A stretch of DNA of 64,000 nucleotides from the NCBI GenBank assembly GCA_947500385.1, contig CANMSA010000006.1, forward strand, positions 186,001 through 250,000. The letters run 5' to 3'. Numbering within the stretch: position 1 is the first letter of the stretch; every line of letters begins with the position of its first letter. Of the stretch, positions 46,076-55,932 are shown one piece after another. The position numbers were made by a program, and so were the translations under genes. The notes under the pieces are model-generated. The model saw nothing but the letters and a program-made list of their open reading frames with translations, did not search any database and was not told the origin of the DNA. Source of the DNA: an uncultured Flavobacteriaceae bacterium (GTDB lineage: Bacteria > Bacteroidota > Bacteroidia > Flavobacteriales > Flavobacteriaceae).

Positions 46076-46954
46076 ATGATACGCATTATGAAAAACAAAA
46101 TAGGGCTATTGTTCATACTCCCTTTCCTTATGGTAATACAGCGCAACGATGCTCAAAAAAAAGACGATGTGCATACGGTGGAACCGTCTTATTTGCAATT
46201 GCCCCGGATACAAGTAATCCCCATCCAGGATACAAAGGCCAACAGGCAGTACGAACTTTACGTTAAGTTGCCAGAAGAATATTCAGAAAACAACGACATC
46301 AAATATCCGGTGATTTACTATACGGATGCGATGTGGCATATTGAACTGTTATCCGCTGCGACCGAATATATTATGGGAGATGTTATTTTGGTAGGAATTT
46401 CTTGGCAGAAAGACATAAATGAAGATGTAAAGCAAGAATATGGAGCGCATGCCAGTCGGTTTAGAGATTACTCATTTTGGAAAAAGACCAACCCCAAACA
46501 CCCGAAGATAAAATTTGGCCAAGCTGACCATCACCTAACCTTTATGCGCGACGAGGTGTTTGAATTCATAGAAAACACGTATCGAACCGACCCTACGAAT
46601 CGCTCCTATTTTGGATATTCGTTGGGCGGCCTATTTGGAGCGTATACATTACTGACCGCTCCCGACACTTTTAAAAACTATATTCTAGGAAGTCCGTCTG
46701 TTCAATTGCTTGCGGACGACGGGACAAAAATCGAGTTCAAAAACAAAAAAATCAATGCCAACGTTTTTATTACCTCCGGCAATTTGGAAAAAGGACTCGA
46801 CGAACAGATTAAGGCCTTCATACAATTTTTGGAAAAAAGAGGCAATGAAGACTTACTGATAAAGCACGCGTTGATTCTGGGGGATCATCAAACGGCATTT
46901 CCTATGATGGGGGTGCGCAGTGTGAATTGGTTGTCTGATCTACTAAAAAAATAA
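46076..46954 (+). CDS. secreted Esterase-D-type alpha/beta hydrolase
   Basis: 292 residues (a second ATG at 46088 is also possible). Signal peptide ending near RNDAQ. The PF00756 fold is shown by YPVIYYTDAMWHIELL, GISWQ and the nucleophile elbow FGYSLGGLFG (Ser182 counted from the first ATG); the catalytic His is likely in LGDHQTAFP. Relatives hydrolyse esters, including siderophore esters and sugar acyl esters. First gene of a same-strand run with a serine hydrolase (48 bases later) and a PD40 lipoprotein. Confidence 0.9.
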   Translation: MIRIMKNKIGLLFILPFLMVIQRNDAQKKDDVHTVEPSYLQLPRIQVIPIQDTKANRQYELYVKLPEEYSENNDIKYPVIYYTDAMWHIELLSAATEYIMGDVILVGISWQKDINEDVKQEYGAHASRFRDYSFWKKTNPKHPKIKFGQADHHLTFMRDEVFEFIENTYRTDPTNRSYFGYSLGGLFGAYTLLTAPDTFKNYILGSPSVQLLADDGTKIEFKNKKINANVFITSGNLEKGLDEQIKAFIQFLEKRGNEDLLIKHALILGDHQTAFPMMGVRSVNWLSDLLKK

Positions 46955-47002
46955 GGGATCATGCCCCGCTACGATTTCACAACGCCTATAAACAATAAAA
47001 CA

Positions 47003-48196
47003 ATGAAAAGTAAAACAGTTCCGTTACCTCTCATACTGCTTGTTTTTATAAACAGTTGCTTTGCACAATCAAAAGATCGTCTGGCGCCGGAGGCAACAGC
47101 CGCTGAAACGGCGGCGTCTTTCCGGGATGTTCCCATTCTTGAAGATGTCTTTATCGATGCTGCCCCAATGGATAGAAAAGACGGAATTGCCGTGGGCAAA
47201 TTGGGCGTCGATGGCGGCAAAAAAACACTGATCCTGGACCTCGCACGTGATATTGCCGATAACGGGCATGACAACTTTGACAGCTTTCTTGTAGTACATG
47301 GGGGCAAGCTGCTTTTTGAATCTTACTATTTGCGTGGCCGTATCAACCTGCCGCATCCACAGGCGTCGGCTACCAAAGCCTATACGGGTTTGGCCCTTGG
47401 CCGGGCCATTCAGTTGGGATATTTGACTATGGCAGATTTAGACAGGCCGTTGGTTCATTTTCTAAAAGATCTGAACGCTACAAAATTTGTAGAGGGGGTA
47501 GAAAAGATTACCCTTCATAAAGCCCTGACCATGACTTCGGGAATTCGAATCACCGAAGAACAGCAAGCGGTATTCGAGAAAACCCCCACTGCACTAAAGG
47601 GTCAGGGACAAGTTCAAATGTTACTTGAGCATACGACTCCTATTACCCAGGTGTCTCAACAATTTAAATATGGTGGAGACCCAACCTTGGTGATGCAGGT
47701 CCTTGAGGCCATTGTACCGGGCACGGCCCAAGATTTTATCAAAAAAGAGCTTCTTGATAAAATGGATATCACGGACTATTCCTGGCGGACTTCGGTGAGT
47801 GGGCTGCCAGAAGCCGGTTGGGGCTCTCGTATGAAATCGCGCGATATGGTCAAGTGGGGAATGCTGGCCATGAACAAAGGGAAATGGAAAGGCGAACAGC
47901 TGGTTCCAGAAGCGTTTGTTACCAAAGCCACCAGCAGAATCGTATTTCCCGGGGATGACGATATTTACGGCGGTGGCCCGGCCGTTTCCAATCAGGGCTA
48001 TGGATACTACTGGTGGAGTGCCGATTTAAAACAAGGGGATAGAAGTTATTTCTGCGCTTCCGCCCAAGGTGGCGGGGGGCAGTATATCATACTGGTCGAG
48101 GAGCTGGATCTGATGGTGGTGGTTACTGCGCATGATAACGACAACACCACGTTGCAACTGATGGCGGAGCGCATCTTGCCGGCTTTTATTAAATAA
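47003..48196 (+). CDS. exported serine hydrolase of the beta-lactamase family
   Basis: About 397 residues from the ATG at 47003 (the frame is open 14 codons further up, within the gap after the esterase). Signal peptide ending near CFAQS. Class C beta-lactamase-like fold with the SxxK motif ASATK (Ser122, Lys125), LTMTSGIR, QFKYGGDPT and YYWWS regions. The serine nucleophile is intact here, unlike the homologue at 32831. Substrate may be a peptide, ester or lactone. It sits between the esterase and the PD40 lipoprotein. Confidence 0.92.
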   Translation: MKSKTVPLPLILLVFINSCFAQSKDRLAPEATAAETAASFRDVPILEDVFIDAAPMDRKDGIAVGKLGVDGGKKTLILDLARDIADNGHDNFDSFLVVHGGKLLFESYYLRGRINLPHPQASATKAYTGLALGRAIQLGYLTMADLDRPLVHFLKDLNATKFVEGVEKITLHKALTMTSGIRITEEQQAVFEKTPTALKGQGQVQMLLEHTTPITQVSQQFKYGGDPTLVMQVLEAIVPGTAQDFIKKELLDKMDITDYSWRTSVSGLPEAGWGSRMKSRDMVKWGMLAMNKGKWKGEQLVPEAFVTKATSRIVFPGDDDIYGGGPAVSNQGYGYYWWSADLKQGDRSYFCASAQGGGGQYIILVEELDLMVVVTAHDNDNTTLQLMAERILPAFIK

Positions 48197-48232
48197 TAGG
48201 TAATACGCTCATGAAACAATAAAACCGGAAAA

Positions 48233-49138
48233 ATGAATAAAATCTCTTATTGTTGCCTATCGCTATTGGCCCTGGTACTAACTGCATGTAACGCTAAAAA
48301 AAAGCATTCGAAAGAAGGGGAGTCCCCAGAGGTGGTGAGCCCCTATTTTGGGCAAAAACCACCCGGCCTCATACCCGAAATTTTTGCCCCTGGAACGGTA
48401 TCGGTCAACGGTAGATACGAAGGTCTGGTCTCCTTTTCCCCGGAGCTGGATGAAATGTATTTCTCACCGACTGTAAACGGCCGTTCGGTCATTTATTTTT
48501 CAAAATTTGAAGACAGCAAATGGACGCTTCTTAAAAAAGCCAACTTTACGAACGATTTGGTGCGTAATGAGTTCAGTGCCTTCGCGAGCCGTTCCGGTAA
48601 AAGAATCTATTTTTCAACCTACGACTCGGTATATCCCCTTAAAATCTGGTATGTAAACCGATTGGCCCATTCGTGGAGCGATGCAATCCTGCTCGATTCA
48701 ACGATTAACAAGGACAGTGTTGTTTTTTCAAGTGAGGCCAAGAACGGAGATCTGTTCTATATAAATTCATCCAAAAGAAAAATGTATGTTGCCCCCATCA
48801 AAAATAACAAATTTCCCGAGGGACGGGAGGTAGGAATCGCGTATGGTTCACATGGCTTCATTTCGCCCACCCAAGATTTTATGTTGGTGGAAGCCCATAA
48901 AGAAAATGATCGCGCCAAAGACAAGGATGTATACGTCTATTTTAAACAGAACGATGGGACGTGGTCAAAACCAATAAATCTGGGATCGCCTGTAAACTCG
49001 AATTACAGGGAAGGAAGCCCTACAATGACCCCGGACGGCAAATACTTGTTCTTCAATAGGTATGATGAAAAAAGTGGCAACCCTAACATTTATTGGGTAG
49101 ATGCTCAGGTAATCGAAACGGTTCGGCCAAAACAATAG
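48233..49138 (+). CDS. PD40 (TolB-like) beta-propeller lipoprotein
   Basis: 301 residues; lipobox LVLTAC (Cys about 19) with a Lys-rich stretch after it. The propeller blades show SPELDEMYFSPTVNGRS, FASRSGKRIYFST and TPDGKYLFFNRYD. It is a paralogue of the secreted protein at 28624. It follows the serine hydrolase by 36 bases and is likely in the same operon. Confidence 0.9.
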   Translation: MNKISYCCLSLLALVLTACNAKKKHSKEGESPEVVSPYFGQKPPGLIPEIFAPGTVSVNGRYEGLVSFSPELDEMYFSPTVNGRSVIYFSKFEDSKWTLLKKANFTNDLVRNEFSAFASRSGKRIYFSTYDSVYPLKIWYVNRLAHSWSDAILLDSTINKDSVVFSSEAKNGDLFYINSSKRKMYVAPIKNNKFPEGREVGIAYGSHGFISPTQDFMLVEAHKENDRAKDKDVYVYFKQNDGTWSKPINLGSPVNSNYREGSPTMTPDGKYLFFNRYDEKSGNPNIYWVDAQVIETVRPKQ

Positions 49139-49674
49139 GCTATTGATGCAACTTCCAGAAAATGGTTTGAATTGAAATTCAATAGCGGGAATTGCCCCAA
49201 GGCTGCATTCGGGCTTGTATCGTATCGTTCAATGCTTCGATTCCCAATAGCGTACTCTTCAAGTGGGTTTAAATGTACCGTTGTTGGCTTTGGTAGTTTT
49301 TCCCGATGCCGAGGTAGGAAATCCATTGTTTTGCCGGCGTCCGATTCCAGACTGCCCGCCACCTACCGATACAGTACATTTTTGGCACTTTTCAAATGCT
49401 TCTTCGATTGTGATGCCGTACGTCGCTACATTTGGCATCAAATAATAGATTGTCGGCCTCGTTTCTTCGTTTGGCCTTTCCTTTCATGCAACCATTTAGG
49501 ATACATATTGTCTTTAAATGAGAACGATAAGCAATAGTACCAGACTGTTTTCCATAGCATGTATGGCCATTAATAGCTCCTTTCTGTAGTGCCATTGGAC
49601 CTACTATAGGCTAAAAAAGACCATGCACATTGCGTTGCTCGATACGGTACTGCGTTGAATGAATTACATACAGC
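49139..49674. other. 536-base intergenic stretch without a supported gene
   Basis: Several overlapping frames are open here; the best-looking on the minus strand (about 49259-49475) reads like MPNVATYGITIEEAF and EKCQKCTVSVGGG. None has a family resemblance or a clear start, so none is called. No terminator was seen after the PD40 gene. Confidence 0.4.
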
Positions 49675-50769
49675 ATGAATAAAACAATACTCGACTTTAC
49701 GATGATTGCAAGTACACTCATTGGCTATTTTTTAAGTATCGCGCTCATTACGACTACGTTTTATAAGAGTCGTGCCAACAACTATCTTTCGTTATCGCTC
49801 TTCTTGATTGCCAGTCTTCCTTTTTTAGAATGGGTCGGTATTGGCTCGGCCCATGTCGTCATTAGAATTTTGGACAATATCAGATTAGATCTTTTAATTG
49901 CCGCTACTTTATTCACGTATTTTTTGTATCAAATTGAACACCCCCCTATAAATATTCGGCGGTATAGATGGTTGTACCTTCCTTTCTTTGGCGCTGTTAT
50001 TATTGAAGCATCCATGTATTGCTTTGACCTTTATGGTTCCCATGTTGATATTCTGATATGGTATACTAAGGATTTTTTGTCCATGGCTTTTAACGTGTTT
50101 TTAATTTTTTGGGGCAGACATTTAATAGGGAAGTCGAATGCGATTTCTGAAGATAAAAAACGTTGGCTACTGCGATTAAACCTTTTTATCATAGGTATTA
50201 TTAGCTTTTGGGTTTTATCTAGGGTAGAATTTTACCTGATCCATTCATTATATACCTATTACACCTTTTGGATACTACTTTGTTTTTTGTTGTGGTGGGT
50301 ATTGTATCATGGGATATTTAGACTACAGGCCATCGCACAAAAAAAGGAACTGAATGCTTACTTAGTTGCAACAAAGAATGGGACTATACAGACGATGCAT
50401 TCAAAACAGCGAAAGAGCACCAATGTTTCCGAGGTAATCACACAGTTATACAGGGTAATGGAAGAAGAGGAATTATATAAAGATCCTCTTTTAAGTAGGT
50501 CGGATTTGGCAACGCGATTGGGGATGAGCGAAGGTTATTTATCACAGATCATCAATCAAGAAATCAACAAAAGCGTAATTCAGTTTGTAAATGACTACCG
50601 AATCGAGGCAGCCAAAAAACTATTGCACACGCCGGCCTTCGATAAGTATGCAGTGGAAGCTATTGGTCTAGAAGCCGGCTTTAAATCCAAGAGTGCTTTC
50701 TACATGGTTTTTAAGTCCAATTTGGCCATGTCGCCAGGCGCCTACAGAAAGCTTCCTAGAACGTCCTGA
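49675..50769 (+). CDS. AraC-family regulator with multi-pass membrane N-terminus
   Basis: 364 residues. Seven membrane helices at about 8-220, then HTH_18 at about 255-362, with LATRLGMSEGYLSQIINQ and AVEAIGLEAGFKSKSAFYMVF. A third membrane AraC of the kind at 27456 and 31653. The hydrolase lipoprotein gene lies 103 bases downstream on the same strand. Confidence 0.93.
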   Translation: MNKTILDFTMIASTLIGYFLSIALITTTFYKSRANNYLSLSLFLIASLPFLEWVGIGSAHVVIRILDNIRLDLLIAATLFTYFLYQIEHPPINIRRYRWLYLPFFGAVIIEASMYCFDLYGSHVDILIWYTKDFLSMAFNVFLIFWGRHLIGKSNAISEDKKRWLLRLNLFIIGIISFWVLSRVEFYLIHSLYTYYTFWILLCFLLWWVLYHGIFRLQAIAQKKELNAYLVATKNGTIQTMHSKQRKSTNVSEVITQLYRVMEEEELYKDPLLSRSDLATRLGMSEGYLSQIINQEINKSVIQFVNDYRIEAAKKLLHTPAFDKYAVEAIGLEAGFKSKSAFYMVFKSNLAMSPGAYRKLPRTS

Positions 50770-50872
50770 TTCGTATAACCTCCCTGTTTTAGCACTTCTT
50801 CAAAGCTAAATTTAATGGATTTTTTTGGTGGCAACGATACTTTTACATCGATAAATCAAAAATAAAATATCA

Positions 50873-51796
50873 ATGAAAAAAGTATTCTTACAAATGACAA
50901 ATTCGAAACGTTTTTACTTCTTTATTACTACCATGCTGAGTGTATTTCTTGCAATTGTAGCGAGCTCCTGTTCCAACGATGATAATCAACCTCCTATAAA
51001 GGAGGAAGAACCTACAGTAGCTATTACGGAAATTGCGGAAGAGATCAAAGAGTTGATCTATTTCCAAGGGGATGAAAAAGCCCCCACGGTACTGATTACC
51101 GTACCGGGCGGCCCAAGTACGGCATTCGCTACCGAAGTAGTAGACGAACTTTTCCCAGTTCTTGATCCAAAGCAAATTTTAACGGTAACCGTACATCAGG
51201 CGCAAACCCTGGATTCTACTATCGTAAAAGGCACTGATATCACCTTCGACCAAGCGGTTGGTTTTAACACAGAAAGTATAGATATGCTTGGTAAGGTGAC
51301 TTCGTATTTCAAAGCGCAGGACAGAACCGTATATATTGCAGGCTTTTCATTTGGCGCCTTTGTTACACAAGACTTGATCGCAAAAAAAGGAATTGATAGT
51401 GCGGATAAATATCTAATCATCACGGGGAGATTGGATATGAATGACGCTATTTGGCAAGGGGCTGCCGAAGGAAGAAGTGGATTTTTCGAAAACGGTGTTA
51501 CTCCCATTGTGGATGCCGACCCCGATCCGAGCGTTAAAGAAAGAAATCTGAATAGAATCGGTGCCGGATTTTTAATGAACCGATATACACAGCTTTACAC
51601 GACCATTTCCGACTTATCAAACCTCACGTACATTTATGGGGAAACCGATCAAGCTGTGGGGAGTCTTACGGATAATGAAGTTGCCTTTTTACAATCTAAA
51701 AACGCGCACATACTTTCTGGAAGAGGGGGACATGATGAACCCTTTGTTGATTTTTATAAAAAGGGCTTTGAAGAGGCCTTCGGAATTGAATTGTAA
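50873..51796 (+). CDS. alpha/beta-hydrolase lipoprotein
   Basis: 307 residues. Signal region (about 15-33) with lipobox IVASSC, and SNDDNQPP after the Cys, which fits the acidic export signal for surface-exposed lipoproteins in Bacteroidota. The fold has LITVPGGPST, the nucleophile elbow IAGFSFGAFV (Ser159) and a late His in GRGGHDEP. The start could also be an internal ATG at 50894. The exact reaction is unknown. Confidence 0.85.
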   Translation: MKKVFLQMTNSKRFYFFITTMLSVFLAIVASSCSNDDNQPPIKEEEPTVAITEIAEEIKELIYFQGDEKAPTVLITVPGGPSTAFATEVVDELFPVLDPKQILTVTVHQAQTLDSTIVKGTDITFDQAVGFNTESIDMLGKVTSYFKAQDRTVYIAGFSFGAFVTQDLIAKKGIDSADKYLIITGRLDMNDAIWQGAAEGRSGFFENGVTPIVDADPDPSVKERNLNRIGAGFLMNRYTQLYTTISDLSNLTYIYGETDQAVGSLTDNEVAFLQSKNAHILSGRGGHDEPFVDFYKKGFEEAFGIEL

Positions 51797-51990
51797 TGGT
51801 AAACGACCTCAGGGTCTTCGTCCACTGAAATGGCCATATGAAGGTGCGACAAGCTAATGAGGCATTAATAGAAAATTCAAGGTTGATTTCGACGCCTTGG
51901 TTCGCCATATGGCTACATGAAGGCGGCCAAGCGTCTAAGTATTTTAAATCTCGATTATCGAGTAAATAGGAAAGCCATAATTTAAAAAAC

Positions 51991-52605
51991 ATGAAAAGAC
52001 ACATAATAATTTTGCTGCTTTGCAGTGCATTACAATTACAAGCGCAAGGCGGGGCCGACGGGACTGCCTTTTTAGATCGGACCGAATTCAAAGTAGGCTA
52101 TTCTGGTACTATTTTCTGGAGCAACGGCATTGCCGTTGGAGCCGAATATCTCTGGAAAGAATTCAAAAAGACAAAGGAAAGAAGAAATGCCCAACGTACG
52201 AACACGCATCAATTTCTTTTTAATGGAAACCTGGGCTTTGCAACTAATTTTGCTTCCAAAACCGATACCGGGGGTTTTACAAATTTTGGGGTCACTTGGA
52301 GACGAACCAATAAAAAAGGAAAGCAGTTTAGTATCGATTTAAATCCACTTGGGTATTACCGCTCATTTTTGCCTGAGACGTATCGCGTGAACGGAGACAA
52401 TGTAGATCGGGTGTCCTTTCCGGGACGCGGATACTATAGTCCTTCCTTATCGGTAGGGATTGGCAAACAACGCAAAGGAAAATTTCGCTCTGGCAGTTAT
52501 TTTAATATCACTTATAGTCCACGCTTTAACTACAATGCGCGTACGCTCCCAACATTTTCAATTCAATATGGTTTCCGATTTAATTTTAAAAACAAAAAAC
52601 AATGA
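51991..52605 (+). CDS. small secreted beta-barrel-like protein
   Basis: 204 residues with a signal peptide (about 1-19, cleavage near LQAQG). Alternating beta strands with aromatic ends (GFTNFGVTWRRTN, SGSYFNITYSPRF) and a terminal YGFRFNFKNKKQ fit an outer-membrane barrel of eight or so strands. No family is recognised. Its stop overlaps the ATG of the following hydrolase gene by 4 bases (ATGA), so the two are coupled. Confidence 0.82.
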   Translation: MKRHIIILLLCSALQLQAQGGADGTAFLDRTEFKVGYSGTIFWSNGIAVGAEYLWKEFKKTKERRNAQRTNTHQFLFNGNLGFATNFASKTDTGGFTNFGVTWRRTNKKGKQFSIDLNPLGYYRSFLPETYRVNGDNVDRVSFPGRGYYSPSLSVGIGKQRKGKFRSGSYFNITYSPRFNYNARTLPTFSIQYGFRFNFKNKKQ

Positions 52606-53654
52606 AGCAGTTTAGTACATTCTCCTTAAAAATAGTATTCATCGTTAGTATAGTGTGGTTCGTAAATGCCTGTTCAGACGATTTCGAACTTAACAACTTA
52701 GATGAAACGCTGTTTGTGCGACATAAAAATGCGGACATGCCTGCTTATATAAGAGGCAATAGCAGCGAAAAGGTGTTTTTAATTACCCTGCATGGTGGTC
52801 CAGGAGGTACGGGATTAGGATTCACGGGAAAAGCGTTCGAAGCTATAGAAGATGCGTATGGTGTTGTATATTTTGACCAACGCGGATCTGGAAATTCACA
52901 AGGGCATTATGATGAAGACGACATAAGCATAGATCTTATGGCAGAGGACGTATTGGCCCTTGTAAAGGTGCTAAAACGAAAATTTGGGGACGATTCTCGT
53001 TTCTTTTTATTGGGAGGCAGCTGGGGAGGAACATTGGGAACCGCTACCTTGCTAAAAGATCAAAGTAATTTTAAGGGGTGGATAGAAGTAGATGGCGCAA
53101 ACAATCCGGCCGGGCTATATGATCTTTATTTAGAAACATTTCCGACAACTGCAAACACCCAAATAGCACTGGGGAACAGTGTCGATTTTTGGGAAGCTGT
53201 TTTAGCGCTAGTTGCCCAAGTAGATCCGGTAAATAATTTGGACGATTTCTTAACGCTAAACGGAAAAGCCTTTGAGGCTGAAGAAAAATTGTTTGAAGAT
53301 GGCTTTATAGCTTCTGTTGAAAATGGTATAGGAGGTAATGAAACATTTTTTGTATATAATTTTTTAACTAAGGCGTGGAATAGCGGTAAAATACAATCAA
53401 TATTCGATGATCAAGGGCTATTTCAAACAGTGGACTTTACCAGTCAACTATCAGAAATAAGAATACCATCCTTGTTTATATCCGGAAAATACGACATGGT
53501 GGTGCCCATTGCTTCTGCCCAAACTGCCTTTGATGCCATAGGATCAACATCCAAGGAATTACGCATATTTGAAAGATCAGGTCACGGTCCTATGTTCACC
53601 GAACCCGACCTTTTTGCAAATACGGTCATCGAATTTATGAATACACACAAGTAG
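52602..53654 (+). CDS. prolyl-aminopeptidase-like alpha/beta-hydrolase lipoprotein
   Basis: 350 residues; lipobox FVNACSDDFE, with acidic residues after the Cys that suggest surface export. Oxyanion motif HGGPGG, strand YFDQRGSGNSQG, nucleophile elbow GGSWGG (Ser140), Asp likely in SGKYDMVVP and His in RSGHGPMF. These are the classic marks of the S33 proline iminopeptidase family. It is cotranscribed with the small barrel protein upstream. Confidence 0.9.
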   Translation: MKQFSTFSLKIVFIVSIVWFVNACSDDFELNNLDETLFVRHKNADMPAYIRGNSSEKVFLITLHGGPGGTGLGFTGKAFEAIEDAYGVVYFDQRGSGNSQGHYDEDDISIDLMAEDVLALVKVLKRKFGDDSRFFLLGGSWGGTLGTATLLKDQSNFKGWIEVDGANNPAGLYDLYLETFPTTANTQIALGNSVDFWEAVLALVAQVDPVNNLDDFLTLNGKAFEAEEKLFEDGFIASVENGIGGNETFFVYNFLTKAWNSGKIQSIFDDQGLFQTVDFTSQLSEIRIPSLFISGKYDMVVPIASAQTAFDAIGSTSKELRIFERSGHGPMFTEPDLFANTVIEFMNTHK

Positions 53655-53749
53655 TTTCTATACATTCATAGTAACTTCTAAGCGCTCCTAGTACCGTGAT
53701 TAGGTAGCATAGGAATCGTATCATTTGCCAGTATACCTCTTACAAGTCA

Positions 53750-53869
53750 TTAGGAGGTGTGCTGGCAAAGTCGTTCTGGTCGTTTCTTCTTTGCAACGAC
53801 CCATTGCATACAAAATTCCAAGTCCTCATAATTGAAATGTTGATGGTTTCCTAAAAAGTGCTTTCTCAT
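53750..53869 (-). CDS. possible 39-residue ORF of unknown function
   Basis: ATG to TAA on the minus strand, reading MRKHFLGNHQHFNYEDL and CMQWVVAKKKRPERL. Codon use looks protein-like, but no family is known and it lies in the spacer behind the LysR gene. It may be a relic. Confidence 0.25.
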   Translation of the reverse strand: MRKHFLGNHQHFNYEDLEFCMQWVVAKKKRPERLCQHTS

Positions 53870-53917
53870 AACGGAGGGAGCATTATTTTTATGCGGTGAT
53901 AGGACCGAAATAAAGTG

Positions 53918-54805
53918 TTATTGTAAAAAGTCTTCCTGAAAGCTAACGATAAAATCATGGATGTACTTTTTGTTCCTATGCTCCTTTTTTACGATCAAAT
54001 AATGTGTGCGCAACAACCCATTTTTTCCAATTTGTTTAAAGACCAGCTCCTTTGACAACTTAAAAGGTGCCAATTGCCACTTTGGAGCACACATTACCCC
54101 CATATTGGCAACTAGCATTGACAAGGTAATTTCGGTAAAGGGTATGGCTGTTATTTTATAGGGATGTATTTTGTTTGGCTTTAGAAATTGTTCGTAAACG
54201 GCCACCCCCTCTAAGGGAAATGAGTTGATCAATAGGTGGATATCCGAAAAATGACTTGCTTCTAAAAAATCCAAGCCGTTGAGCGGGTTTTCTTGATGGA
54301 TCACCGCAAAAATCTCATCTTCAAAAACGCGTATGCTTTCCAATTCGTCCGAGACCGGTTTCGAGGTCACAATCGCAATATCTAGTTCACCTGAGAATAC
54401 TTGTGAAATGGTTTGATGTGTGGCCCCAAGAGTGATATCGATATCCATTTCCGGGTAAAGGATCCCCATTTTTTGGATAAAAGACGGGATGGAATGAAAA
54501 AATGACTGACACTCCGCACTGAGCTTAATAGTTCCTTTTGAGCCTTCCTGTATATTCCGTATGTTGCGAAAGCCTTCATCAATAGAGCTAAATAGGGTAT
54601 TGGCCAGGTTATAAAGTTCCGTGCCTTCAACGGTAAGATTCCATTTATTTCTACTTCTTTGAAAAACTTTAAAGCCCAAACGTTCTTCTAAATCCTTTAA
54701 TTGATGACTTAAGGCCGATTGTGTTAAGAATAAACGTTCCGAGGAATGCGCAAGGCTTCCTTCCTCGGCAATTGTTTTAATAAGTCTAAAGTACTTTAAC
54801 TCCAT
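53918..54805 (-). CDS. LysR-family transcriptional regulator
   Basis: 295 residues. HTH_1 at 1-60 (FRLIKTIAEEGSLAHSSERL, LTQSALSHQLKDLEERLG) and a periplasmic-binding-like effector domain (about 88-290). Divergent from the LamG-type gene with a 242-base shared region that carries two dyads of the LysR type. The effector is unknown. Confidence 0.94.
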   Translation of the reverse strand: MELKYFRLIKTIAEEGSLAHSSERLFLTQSALSHQLKDLEERLGFKVFQRSRNKWNLTVEGTELYNLANTLFSSIDEGFRNIRNIQEGSKGTIKLSAECQSFFHSIPSFIQKMGILYPEMDIDITLGATHQTISQVFSGELDIAIVTSKPVSDELESIRVFEDEIFAVIHQENPLNGLDFLEASHFSDIHLLINSFPLEGVAVYEQFLKPNKIHPYKITAIPFTEITLSMLVANMGVMCAPKWQLAPFKLSKELVFKQIGKNGLLRTHYLIVKKEHRNKKYIHDFIVSFQEDFLQ

Positions 54806-54840
54806 ACTTCAAAGATACAATGCATTCATTGTCACGCTAG

Positions 54841-54891
54841 TTGAAATTATTTCAAACAGGATGCTGTTTATCTCCATTTCAAAGCTTTGAA
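54841..54891. promoter_or_regulatory. two LysR-type dyads in the divergent control region
   Basis: TTGAAATTATTTCAA at 54841-54855 is a perfect 7+1+7 palindrome with a T-N11-A core, and TTCAAAGCTTTGAA at 54878-54891 is a perfect 14-bp palindrome. Their centres are about 36-37 bp apart. They lie 36 bases before the LysR start and face the gene at 55048. Confidence 0.5.
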
Positions 54892-55047
54892 TGCCTATCA
54901 TATTAGTGCATCTTTACAAAAATTAAAACTTGTATTAAGCGATAGCAAGCGTTATTGCGGCTAGAATTATTTTGAATATTGTAGGCGTTAAACCGATTTT
55001 TTTAATTCTACCGAAAAATATTAAAAAACTTCTTAATCCAAAATCAT

Positions 55048-55932
55048 ATGGAAAATATAAAGGTTCCAAAACTTTTAGTCCTTGCCGGAGTAGTTGTTTT
55101 TATCTTTCCCATCCTATCTTTTTCACAAGAGACCCGATTAAGGGATCACCTCCTTTTTTATAGTTCTTTCGATGAAAAACCCACAGCCGACATCGCCACT
55201 GGTGATGCGATGATCTACACCGCCGAAAACTATAAAAAAGCTACCCATGCTAAAACAGGTTTGCACGACCCCAATGTTGTGCTCGCCAAAAATAAAGGGC
55301 TTATGGGAGATGCGCTTCACTTCAAAGAGGCAAAAACATCGGCGATTTTTTACAAGGCCTTTGAAAATGTCGGGTATAGCGATACCGCTTGGAGTGGTAC
55401 CATCTCATTTTGGTTGCGATTAGACCCGGACAAGGAACTTGCGCCCCATTATTGCGACCCTATCTGTATTACGGATTCTAAATGGAGCGACGCCGGGTTA
55501 TGGGTAGATTTTACCGATCATAAACCAAGAAGGTTTAGAATGGGGGCGATGGGAGATATCGCCATATGGGATCCCAACGATGACAGCGATGAAGCGGATT
55601 GGAACAAACGCACGGTTACCGTGAACCTTTCGCCATTTGGAGCTGCTAGATGGACACATGTTGCTATTGTTTTTTCTCAATTGAATACGAAAACAGCAGC
55701 TGAAGTTCGGTTATATTTAGATGGTGCGTTTCAAGGCGCTATCAAGGATATTAATGATCCGTTCACGTGGGAGGCAAAAAATGGAAAAATGATGCTAGGA
55801 CTAGGATATATTGGCTTTATGGATGAGCTTTCGGTTTTTGACAAGCCCTTAAATGCTGAGGAAGTGAACACTGTTTTTGAGTTGAAAAAAGGGATAAAAA
55901 CCTTGTTAGGCCCATCATACCAAAGGCATTAA
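55048..55932 (+). CDS. secreted LamG/concanavalin-like protein
   Basis: 294 residues; signal peptide about 8-27 (cleavage near LSFSQE). Jelly-roll motifs include LLFYSSFDEKPTADI, WSGTISFWLRLDPDKE, AARWTHVAIVF, VRLYLDGAFQG and YIGFMDELSVFDKPL. This LamG_3-like layout binds glycans or proteins and is common in polysaccharide-use loci, but no enzyme or SusCD gene is nearby. It is divergent from LysR and probably controlled by it. Confidence 0.87.
   Translation: MENIKVPKLLVLAGVVVFIFPILSFSQETRLRDHLLFYSSFDEKPTADIATGDAMIYTAENYKKATHAKTGLHDPNVVLAKNKGLMGDALHFKEAKTSAIFYKAFENVGYSDTAWSGTISFWLRLDPDKELAPHYCDPICITDSKWSDAGLWVDFTDHKPRRFRMGAMGDIAIWDPNDDSDEADWNKRTVTVNLSPFGAARWTHVAIVFSQLNTKTAAEVRLYLDGAFQGAIKDINDPFTWEAKNGKMMLGLGYIGFMDELSVFDKPLNAEEVNTVFELKKGIKTLLGPSYQRH

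Noticed and set aside
49259-49445. Overlapping 60-codon ORFs on both strands in the gap after the PD40 gene
   Set aside because: Opposite-strand frames both open, no family resemblance and no clear start. Possibly a relic, but not supported.
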